DNA from: an uncultured Clostridia bacterium | GTDB lineage: Bacteria; Bacillota; Clostridia; Christensenellales; Borkfalkiaceae | Length of the DNA stretch: 64,000 bases | Reading direction: 5' to 3' | NCBI GenBank assembly: GCA_945949395.1 | Contig: CAMFEK010000003.1 | Span: 1 to 64,000, forward strand | Part shown: positions 34,854 through 43,350 of the stretch, piece by piece | Layout of the letters: every line of letters starts with the position of its first letter | How positions within the stretch are numbered: the first letter of the stretch is position 1 | Position numbers and translations under genes: made by a program | The notes under the pieces: generated by a model | The model's database searches: none | The model's input: the letters and a program-made list of their open reading frames with translations, nothing else | Told to the model about the DNA's origin: nothing

Positions 34854-34881
34854 AAAACTCCGCAACAAAGCGGAGTTTTTT
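34854..34881 (+). terminator. rpsB-tsf terminator
   Basis: AAAACTCCGC (34854-34863) / GCGGAGTTTT (34870-34879), then TT. Confidence 0.92.
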
Positions 34882-34967
34882 CTTGTCCGCTTGTGAAAAT
34901 TTTGAAAAATTTAGCTATTTTGCCAAAAGACTTTTGCGTTTTTGTAGATTTTAGGAAAGAGTTGTGC

Positions 34968-34973
34968 TATAAT
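34968..34973 (+). promoter_or_regulatory. pyrH operon extended -10 promoter
   Basis: TATAAT (34968-34973) preceded by TG one base upstream; the -35 region is poor, so the extended -10 probably matters. Confidence 0.6.
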
Positions 34974-35001
34974 GGTAAAAATAAGTAAAAGGGAATCGTA
35001 T

Positions 35002-35709
35002 ATGCAACCGAAATATAAAAGAGTTATTTTGAAACTGTCGGGCGAAGCGCTCGCAGGCGATCAGCACTTCGGCTTGAACGCGGAGGTGATCGGAAAGGTC
35101 GTCGATCAGATCGTTGAAATTCACAAGATGGGCGTGCAGATCGCTCTCGTCATCGGCGCAGGCAACTTCTGGCGTGGAAGACAGGGCACCAACATGGACC
35201 GCAGTACGGCGGATCAGATGGGTATGCTCGCCACCATGATGAATTCCCTCGCCGTCATGGACGCCATCGAACAGCGCGGCGTTCCCTGCCGCGTGCAGTC
35301 AGCTCTCTCGATGATTCAAATCGCCGAGCCTTACGTTTTGAGAAAGGCGATCCGCCACTTCGAAAAGGGCAGAATCGTCATCATGGCTTGCGGTACGGGC
35401 AATCCCTATTGCTCCACCGATACGGCGGCGGCGCAGCGCGCCTGCGAAGTGAACGCGGATATTCTTCTCATGGCGAAGAACGTGGACGCCATCTACGATT
35501 CCGATCCGAAGAAGAACCCCAACGCCAAAAAATATACGCACCTGTCCTATTCCGACATTCTGAAAAACGACTTGAAAGCGATGGATTCTACGGCGGCGGC
35601 GATGTGCAAGGATAACGATATCCCCGTTTTGTGCTTTGCCCTTTCCGAAAAGGACGCCCTGGTGAGAGCCGTTCTCGGAGAAGAGATCGGAACTTTGATT
35701 GAAAACTAA
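35002..35709 (+). CDS. pyrH: UMP kinase
   Basis: Hexameric amino acid kinase-fold enzyme (235 residues) that makes UDP from UMP and ATP. 'RVILKLSGEALAGD' and 'VIGAGNFWRGR' are signature blocks. ATG 35002 lies after the -10 box; the longer ORF start at 34972 overlaps it and is excluded. First gene of pyrH-frr-uppS-cdsA. Confidence 0.96.
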   Translation: MQPKYKRVILKLSGEALAGDQHFGLNAEVIGKVVDQIVEIHKMGVQIALVIGAGNFWRGRQGTNMDRSTADQMGMLATMMNSLAVMDAIEQRGVPCRVQSALSMIQIAEPYVLRKAIRHFEKGRIVIMACGTGNPYCSTDTAAAQRACEVNADILLMAKNVDAIYDSDPKKNPNAKKYTHLSYSDILKNDLKAMDSTAAAMCKDNDIPVLCFALSEKDALVRAVLGEEIGTLIEN

Positions 35710-35729
35710 TTGCATGGAGGATTATAAAT

Positions 35730-36302
35730 ATGGTAGAGAATGAAAAAGTAGAGGAGATGTTCCTCGAACTCGAAGAGAGATGCGAAAAGAGCATCGCCGC
35801 GTTGGAAGACGAATATTCCGGCATCCGCGCGGGCAGAGCGAACCCTCATATCTTGGATAAATTGATGGTGGAAGCGTACGGCGGCATGTCGAGACTTCAG
35901 GAGCTGGGCAACGTAAACGTGCAGGACGCGAGAAACCTCATCATCACCCTTTGGGATAAGTCCTTGCTCAAGGCGGTCGAGAAGGCTATTTTGCAGTCGA
36001 ATATCGGCATTACGCCCACCAACGACGGTAAGATCATTCGCCTCACCTTCCCCGAAATGACGGAAGAGACGCGCCGCGACCTCGTAAAGCGCTGCAAAAA
36101 GATTGGCGAAGAGGGCAAGGTCGCCATTCGCAACATCAGAAGGGATTGCATGGACGTCGTCAAGAAGATGAAGACGGGAAAGGAACTCTCGGAAGACGAA
36201 GCCGCTTTGACGGAAGAAGAAGTGGAAAAGAACATCAAGACCTTTATGGAAAAGGTGGAAAAAGTAATCGCCGCAAAAGAAAAAGACATCATGACCATCT
36301 GA
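35730..36302 (+). CDS. frr: Ribosome recycling factor
   Basis: RRF (190 residues) splits post-termination ribosomes with EF-G. 'GRANPHILDKLMVEAYG' and 'AIRNIRRDCMDVVKK' are typical. It follows pyrH by 20 bp and precedes uppS by 4 bp. Confidence 0.97.
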   Translation: MVENEKVEEMFLELEERCEKSIAALEDEYSGIRAGRANPHILDKLMVEAYGGMSRLQELGNVNVQDARNLIITLWDKSLLKAVEKAILQSNIGITPTNDGKIIRLTFPEMTEETRRDLVKRCKKIGEEGKVAIRNIRRDCMDVVKKMKTGKELSEDEAALTEEEVEKNIKTFMEKVEKVIAAKEKDIMTI

Positions 36303-36306
36303 GCCT

Positions 36307-37017
36307 ATGGAGAATACGCAAAGGCTTCCCCGCCATGTCGGAATCATCATGGACGGGAACGGTCGTTGGGCGGAAAAGAAGGGGAAATCCCGTTCGGAGG
36401 GGCATAAAGCGGGGCTGAATACCATGCTCTCGCTCGTCGAGCACGCCTTCCAAAGGGGGGTGAACGTCGTCACGGTGTATGCGCTCTCCACGGAAAATCT
36501 TCACCGTCCGAAAGCGGAAATCGAGTTTTTATTTTCGCTTTTTCGTCAATACTTTACGGACAATGTAAAAAAATTGCTCGAGAAGGGCATCTCGTTTCGC
36601 ATGCTCGGCGATATCTCTTTATTGCCGAACGATCTTCGCGATTTGATCCGAAGGGCGGAAGCGGATTCCAAATCGGGCAATCCCTACGTTTTTAACGTAG
36701 CCATCGGCTACGGGTCCCGCTCGGAAATTCTTCGGGCGGTAAACCTTGCCGTAAAAGCGGGCAAGGAACTTTCGGAGGAGGAGTTTTCCTCTCTCCTGTA
36801 TACGTCGGGCGAGTGCGATCCCGATTTCATCATTCGCACGGGTGGAGAAAAGCGGTTGTCAAACTTTCTTTTGTGGCAATCGGCTTACGCGGAACTGTAT
36901 TTTTCCGACGTGCTTTTCCCCGATTTCGATAATGAGGAGTTAGATAAGGCGATAGCGGAGTACGCTCTCCGTCACCGTCGGTTCGGTAAGACGCAGACGC
37001 AGGTGGAAACCGTGTAG
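36307..37017 (+). CDS. uppS: Isoprenyl transferase (undecaprenyl diphosphate synthase)
   Basis: Cis-prenyltransferase (236 residues) making the C55 lipid carrier for cell-wall precursors. The catalytic Asp16 lies in 'IMDGNGRWA'; 'VYALSTEN' and 'IRTGGEKRLSNFLLWQSAY' complete the active site. It belongs to the pyrH-frr-uppS-cdsA operon common in bacteria. Confidence 0.97.
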   Translation: MENTQRLPRHVGIIMDGNGRWAEKKGKSRSEGHKAGLNTMLSLVEHAFQRGVNVVTVYALSTENLHRPKAEIEFLFSLFRQYFTDNVKKLLEKGISFRMLGDISLLPNDLRDLIRRAEADSKSGNPYVFNVAIGYGSRSEILRAVNLAVKAGKELSEEEFSSLLYTSGECDPDFIIRTGGEKRLSNFLLWQSAYAELYFSDVLFPDFDNEELDKAIAEYALRHRRFGKTQTQVETV

Positions 37018-37043
37018 AGCGTCCGTCGAACATAGGAGTTTTT

Positions 37044-37934
37044 ATGAAAAGATTGATCACGAGTGCAGGATACGTAGCCTTTTTGGTGGTATTCTTTCTC
37101 CTAAAAGCCTATATGAACAATTCGGCGTGGTTCGATATTCCCATCTACGCCTTCTCGCTCGTCGGCACCTACGAGATTTTGAACGCGATAGACAAGGGCG
37201 TCCCCGAAGACGGAAAGCGGATATCCCCTTTTCAGAAGATCGTCGTCTGGTGTTACGCGGGCGCGTTCGTTCCGCTCTACGTCGTGCTCGAGCAGACGCT
37301 CGGTATGGGCGTCCACGCGATGTTCTTCCTGACCGTGGCGTGTTTTTCGGTTATTTTTCTCTCTTTCGTCATCTCTTACGACGTTACGAGCATCGAAGGA
37401 ACGGGAAAGGCGTTGTTCGCCTGTTTCTATCCTACGGGACTTTTATGCTTTTTGCTCCTCATCAATCATTTGGCGGACTGGAGACTCTCCTGCTTTGCCG
37501 TCTTCTTTACCTTCACGGTATCCCCCTGTTCGGATAGCTTTGCCTATCTGTTCGGCAAATACCTGCGGGGTAAGTTCCCGAAAAAGATGTCTCCCGTGAT
37601 CAGCCCGAATAAGACGGTCGTCGGCTGTATCGGCGGACTGTTCGGCGGCGCCTTCTTCGGCGTAGTCGCCTACTTTATCTATCACTTCATTCATCCCGAT
37701 TTTCTCATTCTCTCCTCCCTGTGGGCGGATATCCTGTTCTGCGTCCTTTTGGGCTTGGCGGGTTCCCTCGTCTCCGAAGTGGGAGATCTCTTGGAGAGCG
37801 CGATCAAGCGCAAGGTCGGTTTGAAGGACAGCGGAAAGATTCTGCCCGGACACGGCGGTATCCTCGATAGAATCGACAGCACTATCGTGATGGCTATCCT
37901 CATGTTCGCGGCGTTCGGCATAACCCTTCTTTAA
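37044..37934 (+). CDS. cdsA: Phosphatidate cytidylyltransferase
   Basis: Membrane enzyme (296 residues, about eight spans) that makes CDP-diacylglycerol. The C-terminal signature 'KRKVGLKDSGKILPGHGG' followed by 'LDRIDS' is intact. ATG 37044 follows TAGGAG. A terminator separates it from dxr. Confidence 0.95.
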   Translation: MKRLITSAGYVAFLVVFFLLKAYMNNSAWFDIPIYAFSLVGTYEILNAIDKGVPEDGKRISPFQKIVVWCYAGAFVPLYVVLEQTLGMGVHAMFFLTVACFSVIFLSFVISYDVTSIEGTGKALFACFYPTGLLCFLLLINHLADWRLSCFAVFFTFTVSPCSDSFAYLFGKYLRGKFPKKMSPVISPNKTVVGCIGGLFGGAFFGVVAYFIYHFIHPDFLILSSLWADILFCVLLGLAGSLVSEVGDLLESAIKRKVGLKDSGKILPGHGGILDRIDSTIVMAILMFAAFGITLL

Positions 37935-37964
37935 GTAGCATATTGTAAAAGGATAATACGACGG

Positions 37965-37998
37965 ATGCCTGCCTTACTGAAAAAGCGCAGGCATTTTT
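37965..37998 (+). terminator. Terminator between cdsA and dxr
   Basis: ATGCCTGC (37965-37972) / GCAGGCAT (37987-37994), then TTTT. Confidence 0.8.
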
Positions 37999-38015
37999 AG
38001 GAAAAGGTTTCCTCC

Positions 38016-39164
38016 ATGAAAGAAATATCTTTGATTGGCTCGACGGGTTCTATCGGCAGACAAGTGCTGTCGGTCGTCCGCCGTTATCCCGAAAAATTCA
38101 AAATCGTCGCGCTCGTCGCCGGCGGAAACGAAAAGGTCTTTTTAGAACAGGTAAAGGAGTTTCGTCCCCGCTATTGCGCCCTCGTCGATCGCGTAAAGGC
38201 GTCTCAAATTCGCTCGGAAATACCTGCGGGGGTGGACTTTGCCTGTGGGGAGGAGGGCGCGTTAGACGCCGTCTCTCTCGGCGATACGGCGTTTATCGCC
38301 GCCACGGGTTTTTCCGGGCTCGCCTATACCCTCCGCGCGATAAAGGAGAAAAAAGCCATCGCCCTCGCCAACAAGGAAACGTTGGTGTGCGGCGGCGAGC
38401 TCGTCATGCCCGCGATCGAAAGGAGCGGACTCGACCTCATGCCCGTCGACAGCGAACATTCCGCCATTTGGCAGGCGCTCGGCTTTCACCGCCGTGCTTC
38501 CTTCCGAAAACTCATCATCACGGCGAGCGGCGGACCCTTCTATTCGTACACGAAGGAACAGCTTTTATCCGTCAAGCCGCAGGACGCCTTAAAACACCCT
38601 ACCTGGCAGATGGGGGCAAAGATCACGATCGACAGCGCGACGCTGCTCAATAAGGGGTTCGAGGTGATTGAGGCGAGGTGGCTCTACGACGCCCCGTATG
38701 AAAAAATTCAGACGGTCGTGCAACCGGAGAGCGTCATACATTCCATGGTGGAATTTGCCGACGGCGCGATTTTGGCGCAGATGAGCTATCCGACCATGGA
38801 TCTGCCCATTCAGCTTTCGCTCACCTATCCCGAGCGATTCGCGGCGAACGTTCGCCCCATGGATTTTGCCGTGTTGGGGCAACTTCGGTTCCTTCCTTTG
38901 GAACGCAAGCGCTTCCCCTGCTACGACTTGGCGCTCGCGGCGGGGGAGCGGGGAGATAACTATCCCTGCGCGCTCAACGCCGCGGGAGAGGTCGCCGTAA
39001 AGGCGTTTTTGGAGGGCAGAATAGCTTTCCCCTCGATTGCGGAGACTATTGAGGACGCCCTCTCCCACATAGAGGGAAGAGCCGTATCCTCCTATGAGGA
39101 GTTGCGGCAAACAGACCTCCTTGCGAGGAATCTCGCGAGGAAATTCATCGAAAAAAGGAATTAA
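38016..39164 (+). CDS. dxr: 1-deoxy-D-xylulose-5-phosphate reductoisomerase
   Basis: Second step of the MEP isoprenoid pathway (382 residues). NADPH loop 'GSTGSIGRQ' is at residues 7-15, 'PVDSEHSAIWQ' and 'HPTWQMGAKITIDSATLLNK' form the metal and substrate site. It lies next to uppS-cdsA and overlaps functionally with them in isoprenoid and lipid synthesis. Start 3 bp before rseP end-to-start spacing. Confidence 0.97.
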   Translation: MKEISLIGSTGSIGRQVLSVVRRYPEKFKIVALVAGGNEKVFLEQVKEFRPRYCALVDRVKASQIRSEIPAGVDFACGEEGALDAVSLGDTAFIAATGFSGLAYTLRAIKEKKAIALANKETLVCGGELVMPAIERSGLDLMPVDSEHSAIWQALGFHRRASFRKLIITASGGPFYSYTKEQLLSVKPQDALKHPTWQMGAKITIDSATLLNKGFEVIEARWLYDAPYEKIQTVVQPESVIHSMVEFADGAILAQMSYPTMDLPIQLSLTYPERFAANVRPMDFAVLGQLRFLPLERKRFPCYDLALAAGERGDNYPCALNAAGEVAVKAFLEGRIAFPSIAETIEDALSHIEGRAVSSYEELRQTDLLARNLARKFIEKRN

Positions 39165-39167
39165 GCC

Positions 39168-40286
39168 ATGTCCCTTTGTTTACAATCGTCCGCCCTGCAA
39201 ACGGTCGGCGGCGTTCTCATCGCCATCATCATTCTCCTCGTCATGGTCACCGTGCACGAGGCGGGACACTATGCGGCGGGCAATTTGCTGAAATTTAAGA
39301 TCAACGAGTTCGCTATCGGTTTCGGTCCCGCGTTGTTTCGTAAAAAACGAAAAAATTCCGAAGAGATGTTCTCCGTCCGCTTATTGCCGCTCGGCGGTTT
39401 TTGCGCCTTTGCCGGCGAGGACGAGGAGACGGAGGATCCTTCTGATCCCGCCCTCTTCCATAACCGAAAACCTTGGATGCGCATCCTCGTCCTCTTGGCG
39501 GGTCCCTTGATGAATTATCTTTTGGCGCTCCTTCTCATCTTCACCCTCTTTTTTGCTTACGGTCAGCCCGCTTACAGTCTGTACCGCGTGGCGCAAACGC
39601 AGGAGTTTCCGTCACAGTATTGTTTGCAGGAGGAGGATATCATTCTCGATATCAACGGAAAGGGCGTGTATAACATCACGGACTATATTACCGCGCTGAA
39701 CGGCAAACAAAAGGGGGATCTCGTTCCTTTTACAGTGCTCCGCGACGGGGAAAAAATCACCCTTTCCGTCATGTTGCAGTCGGACGTAGAGTGTAAGAAT
39801 CTCTCCGATACGCAACCCATTTTGCGGGCGATCGCCTCTTTTCAGTTCGACGAGGAAGATCCGAGCGGCAACGGCGGCTTAAAGGGCGTTTCGGTGCGCC
39901 ACGGCTTTTTTTCCACGATCGGCAGGGGCGTCGTGTATTCGGGCAAGATCGGCGGCATGATTTTACAGACGCTCGGCGAATTGCTCACGGGAAAACTTGC
40001 CTTAACGAGCGTCGGGGGCCCGGTGACGACCATCAAGGTCACGAGCGAGGCGGCGGCGCAGGGACTTCCTTCCATTCTCACCATCTCGGCGTATATCGGC
40101 GTCAACCTCGCCGTGTTCAATCTTTTGCCCATTCCCGCGCTCGACGGCAGTAAGGTCGTGCTCACGGCAATCGAGTGGATCCGCAAAAAGCCCATCAACC
40201 GAAAGGTGGAAGCGGTCATCAATATGGTCGGGTTTATCGCGATCCTGCTGTTTGCCGTTTTGGTCGATATCCTGCAATTCGTGTGA
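39168..40286 (+). CDS. rseP: Site-2 protease RseP (M50)
   Basis: Intramembrane zinc protease (372 residues). HEAGH is at residues 30-34 in the first span, a PDZ-like domain occupies about residues 125-200, and 'NLLPIPALDGSK' near residue 315 supplies the Asp ligand. Family members cut anti-sigma factors and signal peptides. Order dxr-rseP is widespread. Confidence 0.95.
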   Translation: MSLCLQSSALQTVGGVLIAIIILLVMVTVHEAGHYAAGNLLKFKINEFAIGFGPALFRKKRKNSEEMFSVRLLPLGGFCAFAGEDEETEDPSDPALFHNRKPWMRILVLLAGPLMNYLLALLLIFTLFFAYGQPAYSLYRVAQTQEFPSQYCLQEEDIILDINGKGVYNITDYITALNGKQKGDLVPFTVLRDGEKITLSVMLQSDVECKNLSDTQPILRAIASFQFDEEDPSGNGGLKGVSVRHGFFSTIGRGVVYSGKIGGMILQTLGELLTGKLALTSVGGPVTTIKVTSEAAAQGLPSILTISAYIGVNLAVFNLLPIPALDGSKVVLTAIEWIRKKPINRKVEAVINMVGFIAILLFAVLVDILQFV

Positions 40287-40333
40287 TGAAAAGATAAAAA
40301 AATTCCCTTTTCTTATTTTTATGAAAAGGAATA

Positions 40334-40362
40334 TTGACAAAGAGACGAATAAATGTTAAACT
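40334..40362 (+). promoter_or_regulatory. DUF4234 gene promoter
   Basis: TTGACA (40334-40339), 17-bp spacer, TAAACT (40357-40362). Confidence 0.7.
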
Positions 40363-40419
40363 AAACTTGTTACTTCAAATAAATATTTCCCGACGTCGAT
40401 CGGGAAAAAGGAGAGACAG

Positions 40420-41709
40420 ATGGCTAAAAAACGCAGAGATTATTTGGAAGAAGACGACGATATCGAAGACGATGAATTAGATATAGAGGAAGAAGAGGAG
40501 GAAGAGGAAGAAAAGAAAATCAAACGCCCTTCCCCCGACAGAAAGCCTCTCAAAAGAGTCGTGGAAGCCGATGAAATCGACGAGAACGAGGACGATGACG
40601 ACGACGATGACGACGAGGAAGTCGAAAGATTCGCGCCCAAGAAAAAAAAGTCCCGCCCCGCAAAACGCCGCGACGACGATGACGACGATGACGAGGATGA
40701 CGACGAGGATGACGAGGACGACGAGGACGATGACGAACCCGTCGTGCGGAAAAAGTCCTCCCGCCGCGTAAGAGAAGAAGAGGACGAAGACGACGAGGAC
40801 GAGGATGACGAGGATGACGAAGACGATGACGAACCCGTCGCGCGCAGAAAGCCTTCCCGCCGCGTAACAGAAGAGGAGGACGAGGAGCCGCCCGTCATGC
40901 GCAACGTGCCCGTCCCCATTCAGCGCGCCCCTTCCCGCCAAGCCGCGCCCTCTATCCTGCGCACGCCTGCCGAAAACAAGGCTCGCGCCGCGATCCGCAA
41001 GGAAAAGGCGAGCCGCGTGTCCATGGTCAAGCATATCCTGCTTTCCTTCTTCACGTTCGGGATCTGGAACCTCATTTGGATCGCCAAGACTACGAAATAC
41101 CTCAACGGCACGAAGGGTTTTGCCAAGAGATCGCAAGGCGGAGCCGTCGCGCTCAGTATGTTCGTGCCCTTCTATGCGCCGTTTTGGTACTATCAGTCGG
41201 CGCAGCGCGTGGATAAAATGGCTCGGGAGAAAGGCGTAAACAGCAATCTTTCCGTGCTCACCCTCTTTTCGGGCTTTGCGCTCCCCGTCATTTCCTTCTT
41301 TTTGACGATAGCCGTTTTCGTGCTTTATTTCGTATTCCTTCAGGTGGGCGAGGATTCCTTCTCCTCCCTGTTCAGCCTCGATATGCTGGTGTTGACAGGA
41401 GGGCTGTTCCTGTTTTCCTCCGCCATCATGACGGCGTCTTCCTTCGCCATTCAGGATCGCCTGAACGCCGTGATCGATAAGAATATCGAAAAATTATCCG
41501 AAACCGTATCCGCCGCCGGCCGCGCGAATGCACAGTCTGAAAGTCAGACCGTCGACAAGGCGAGCTTGATGCAGGAGGCTGCCGCCGCCGCGAAGGGCGA
41601 CGCCGCAACGCGCACGGAAGCGCTTCTCAAATACAAGGAAATGTACGAGAGAGGTCAGATCACGCAGACGGAATATAACGAGATCAAGCGCAAATTCATG
41701 TTAGCATAA
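40420..41709 (+). CDS. Acidic-repeat DUF4234 membrane protein with SHOCT domain
   Basis: A 429-residue protein of unusual make-up. Residues 1-180 are low complexity, with long Asp/Glu runs broken by basic 'RKKSSRRV' and 'RRKPSRRV' patches. Residues 200-350 are DUF4234-like with four spans ('LLSFFTFGIWNLIWIAKTTK'). Residues 397-429 form a SHOCT domain ('LLKYKEMYERGQITQTEYNE'). The acidic part includes a 96-bp in-frame tandem duplication (40726-40821, 40822-40917). Function unknown. Confidence 0.75.
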   Translation: MAKKRRDYLEEDDDIEDDELDIEEEEEEEEEKKIKRPSPDRKPLKRVVEADEIDENEDDDDDDDDEEVERFAPKKKKSRPAKRRDDDDDDDEDDDEDDEDDEDDDEPVVRKKSSRRVREEEDEDDEDEDDEDDEDDDEPVARRKPSRRVTEEEDEEPPVMRNVPVPIQRAPSRQAAPSILRTPAENKARAAIRKEKASRVSMVKHILLSFFTFGIWNLIWIAKTTKYLNGTKGFAKRSQGGAVALSMFVPFYAPFWYYQSAQRVDKMAREKGVNSNLSVLTLFSGFALPVISFFLTIAVFVLYFVFLQVGEDSFSSLFSLDMLVLTGGLFLFSSAIMTASSFAIQDRLNAVIDKNIEKLSETVSAAGRANAQSESQTVDKASLMQEAAAAAKGDAATRTEALLKYKEMYERGQITQTEYNEIKRKFMLA

Positions 41710-41770
41710 GGAAAAAGCGTTCCGATATTTTTCGCTCTTTCCATAGGAATTTGAATGGAAAAAGGATTAC

Positions 41771-41800
41771 ACTCGACTTTTCATAAGTCGAGTGTTCTTT
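41771..41800 (+). terminator. Insulating hairpin at cassette 2 5' end
   Basis: ACTCGACTT-TTCAT-AAGTCGAGT then GTTCTTT; points toward the cargo gene and would block transcription entering from the host side. Confidence 0.75.
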
Positions 41801-41881
41801 AGCTCGCGCGAACGACCGTGAGAGGAATTTTTGTGATAAAATAAACTCGACGATAAAGAAAAACTTGCGGAGGTGAACGAG

Positions 41882-42328
41882 ATGCAAGCGGTGTTTGGGG
41901 AAAGCTCCTGTATTCATTCGTGGATGCAGCTTGTCAGAAAAGTCGGTCGGAATTTTCCGGGACTTGAAACGGAAGAGAGTATAAACGAACATGAACGGAC
42001 AGTCCTGAAGTTCATGAACAAAAGACAGGCATTATGCGTCAAAAGTCGGGGAGCAATCATCGGCGTTCTTCTTTTTTCGCGCAACAGGAACATGATTTGC
42101 TGTTTGGCTGTGGATCCCGAACGTCGAAAACAGGGTATTGCTTCGATTCTTTTGAGAAAAGCGCTGAATGAATTGGACGGAAGCAGGGAAATCACGGTGT
42201 CAACGTTTCGTGAAAATGATGAAAAGGGGATTGCGCCAAGGGCGCTTTATAGAAAATTCGGATTTGAAGAAGGAGAATTGACAGAAGAATTCGGGTACCC
42301 GAATCAAGTATTCGTCTTGCGTTCATAA
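41882..42328 (+). CDS. GNAT family N-acetyltransferase (cassette cargo)
   Basis: A 148-residue GNAT. 'CLAVDPERRKQGIASILLRK' (about residues 79-98) is the acetyl-CoA loop and 'PRALYRKFGFEEGEL' the C-terminal motif B. Substrate unknown; such enzymes can modify antibiotics, toxins or proteins. ATG 41882 lies 8 nt after GGAGG; GTG 41873 overlaps that site. Codon use is more AT-rich than the neighbours. Confidence 0.85.
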   Translation: MQAVFGESSCIHSWMQLVRKVGRNFPGLETEESINEHERTVLKFMNKRQALCVKSRGAIIGVLLFSRNRNMICCLAVDPERRKQGIASILLRKALNELDGSREITVSTFRENDEKGIAPRALYRKFGFEEGELTEEFGYPNQVFVLRS

Positions 42329-42486
42329 ATTCCGATTTGTCGGGCTGTTGTGTTGTGGGAAATATTTTTAGGGGTAGGCGCACGATATTTTGCAAGCAAA
42401 GCCGTGTGTCTTTGCATAGCAAAAAGTAAAGGATAGCATTTTTTTCGCTATCCTTTTTTATGACGTCAAAAACAATCCCTATGGGG
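42329..42486 (+). repeat. Cassette 3' conserved region, copy 2
   Basis: Opens ATTCCGATTTGTCGGGCTG directly after the stop codon, continues GTGTCTTTGCATAGCAAAA, the GGATAGC/GCTATCC hairpin and CAATCCCTATGGGG. It aligns along its length with the reverse complement of 31491-31652. Confidence 0.7.
42428..42460 (+). terminator. Cassette 2 terminator
   Basis: AAAGGATAGC (42428-42437) / GCTATCCTTT (42447-42456), T-run follows. Confidence 0.88.
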
Positions 42487-42560
42487 CGCGTTCTTTTTCG
42501 GAACGTTTTTTTTGCGCGCGGCATAGAATATACCGTATCTACTTTACGGAGAAAAAAACT

Positions 42561-43313
42561 ATGCCTTACAATTTCGCGATCCCCGTTCCACTCCTCGCTT
42601 TGATAGCCGCCCTCGTCACCTATGCGATCAACGCCGCGGGCGCGGCGATGATCTTTTTGTCGCACAAGCTCTCTCAAAAAGCCGTTGTGTTTTTGAACGC
42701 CTCCGCCGCAGGCGTCATGATCGCGGCGAGTTTCTTTTCCTTGCTGCTCCCCGCCCTCGATCGGGATCCCGGCGCTCTGCCCGTCACGCTCGGTTTCTTG
42801 TTCGGCGGTCTTTTTTTGCTCGCGTCGGACGCCCTGTTGGGAAAGACGCGGCTGGGGCGCGAACAAAAGCGGAGCGCCCTCTTCTATTCGGCGGTCACGC
42901 TGCATAATATTCCGGAAGGGCTCGCCATCGGCGTCGCCTTCGCCGCGGCGTCCGGTCAGTCTTCCCTCCTGCTCTCCGCCTGTTTTTTTGCCCTGGGCAT
43001 CGGCATTCAAAATTTCCCCGAAGGGGTGTGCGTCGCCTTCACCCTTCACCGCGACGGACTGTCTCGGGGGAAAAGTTTCTTTTATTCCCAGCTCTCCGGC
43101 TCGGTGGAAGTGGTTGCCGCCCTGCTCGGTTCTCTGCTCTTTATCGGCGTCGACGCGCTCCTGCCCGTCGTCCTCTCCTTTTCGGCGGGCGCGATGATCT
43201 TCGTCACCTGCTCGGAACTGTTGCCCGAGGCGTTTTCCTCGCATAAGGGGGTGGCGTCCTTCGGCTTTTTGGCGGGATTCGCCCTGATGACCTTCCTCGA
43301 TCTCGCCCTGTGA
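42561..43313 (+). CDS. ZIP family divalent metal transporter
   Basis: A 250-residue, eight-span transporter. 'HNIPEG' (115-120) in span 4 and 'NFPEG' (151-155) in span 5 supply the metal site. Zinc is the usual substrate of ZupT-like members, but iron or manganese are possible. TACGGAG precedes the ATG. It is followed 37 bp later by an SDR gene. Confidence 0.88.
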   Translation: MPYNFAIPVPLLALIAALVTYAINAAGAAMIFLSHKLSQKAVVFLNASAAGVMIAASFFSLLLPALDRDPGALPVTLGFLFGGLFLLASDALLGKTRLGREQKRSALFYSAVTLHNIPEGLAIGVAFAAASGQSSLLLSACFFALGIGIQNFPEGVCVAFTLHRDGLSRGKSFFYSQLSGSVEVVAALLGSLLFIGVDALLPVVLSFSAGAMIFVTCSELLPEAFSSHKGVASFGFLAGFALMTFLDLAL

Positions 43314-43350
43314 GGTATAAACGGGGAAAAAAGGGGAAATACTGTCTGTT

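Larger units (their letters stand above)
41739..42486 (+). mobile_element. Terminator-loop gene cassette 2 (GNAT acetyltransferase)
   Basis: Proposed mobile cassette with one gene. Ends carry TTCCATAGGAA (41739-41749) and CCCTATGGG (42477-42485), inverted relatives of each other. Order is end motif, 17-bp spacer, insulating hairpin (41771-41800), gene, 158-bp 3' region with terminator, end motif. This order and sequence match cassette 1 although the cargo is unrelated. No recombinase is encoded. Confidence 0.6.
41712..42513 (+). terminator. Host terminator split by cassette 2
   Basis: AAAAAGCGTTCCGA (41712-41725), right after the DUF4234 gene, pairs over 14 bp (one G-U) with TCGGAACGTTTTTT (42498-42511), followed by more T. 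The arms are 770 bp apart because cassette 2 lies in the loop. Confidence 0.75.

Noticed and set aside
40292..40334. Terminator after rseP
   Set aside because: ATTCCCTTTTC/GAAAAGGAAT forms a stem, but the T-run is only on the minus strand, where no gene ends; left unannotated.
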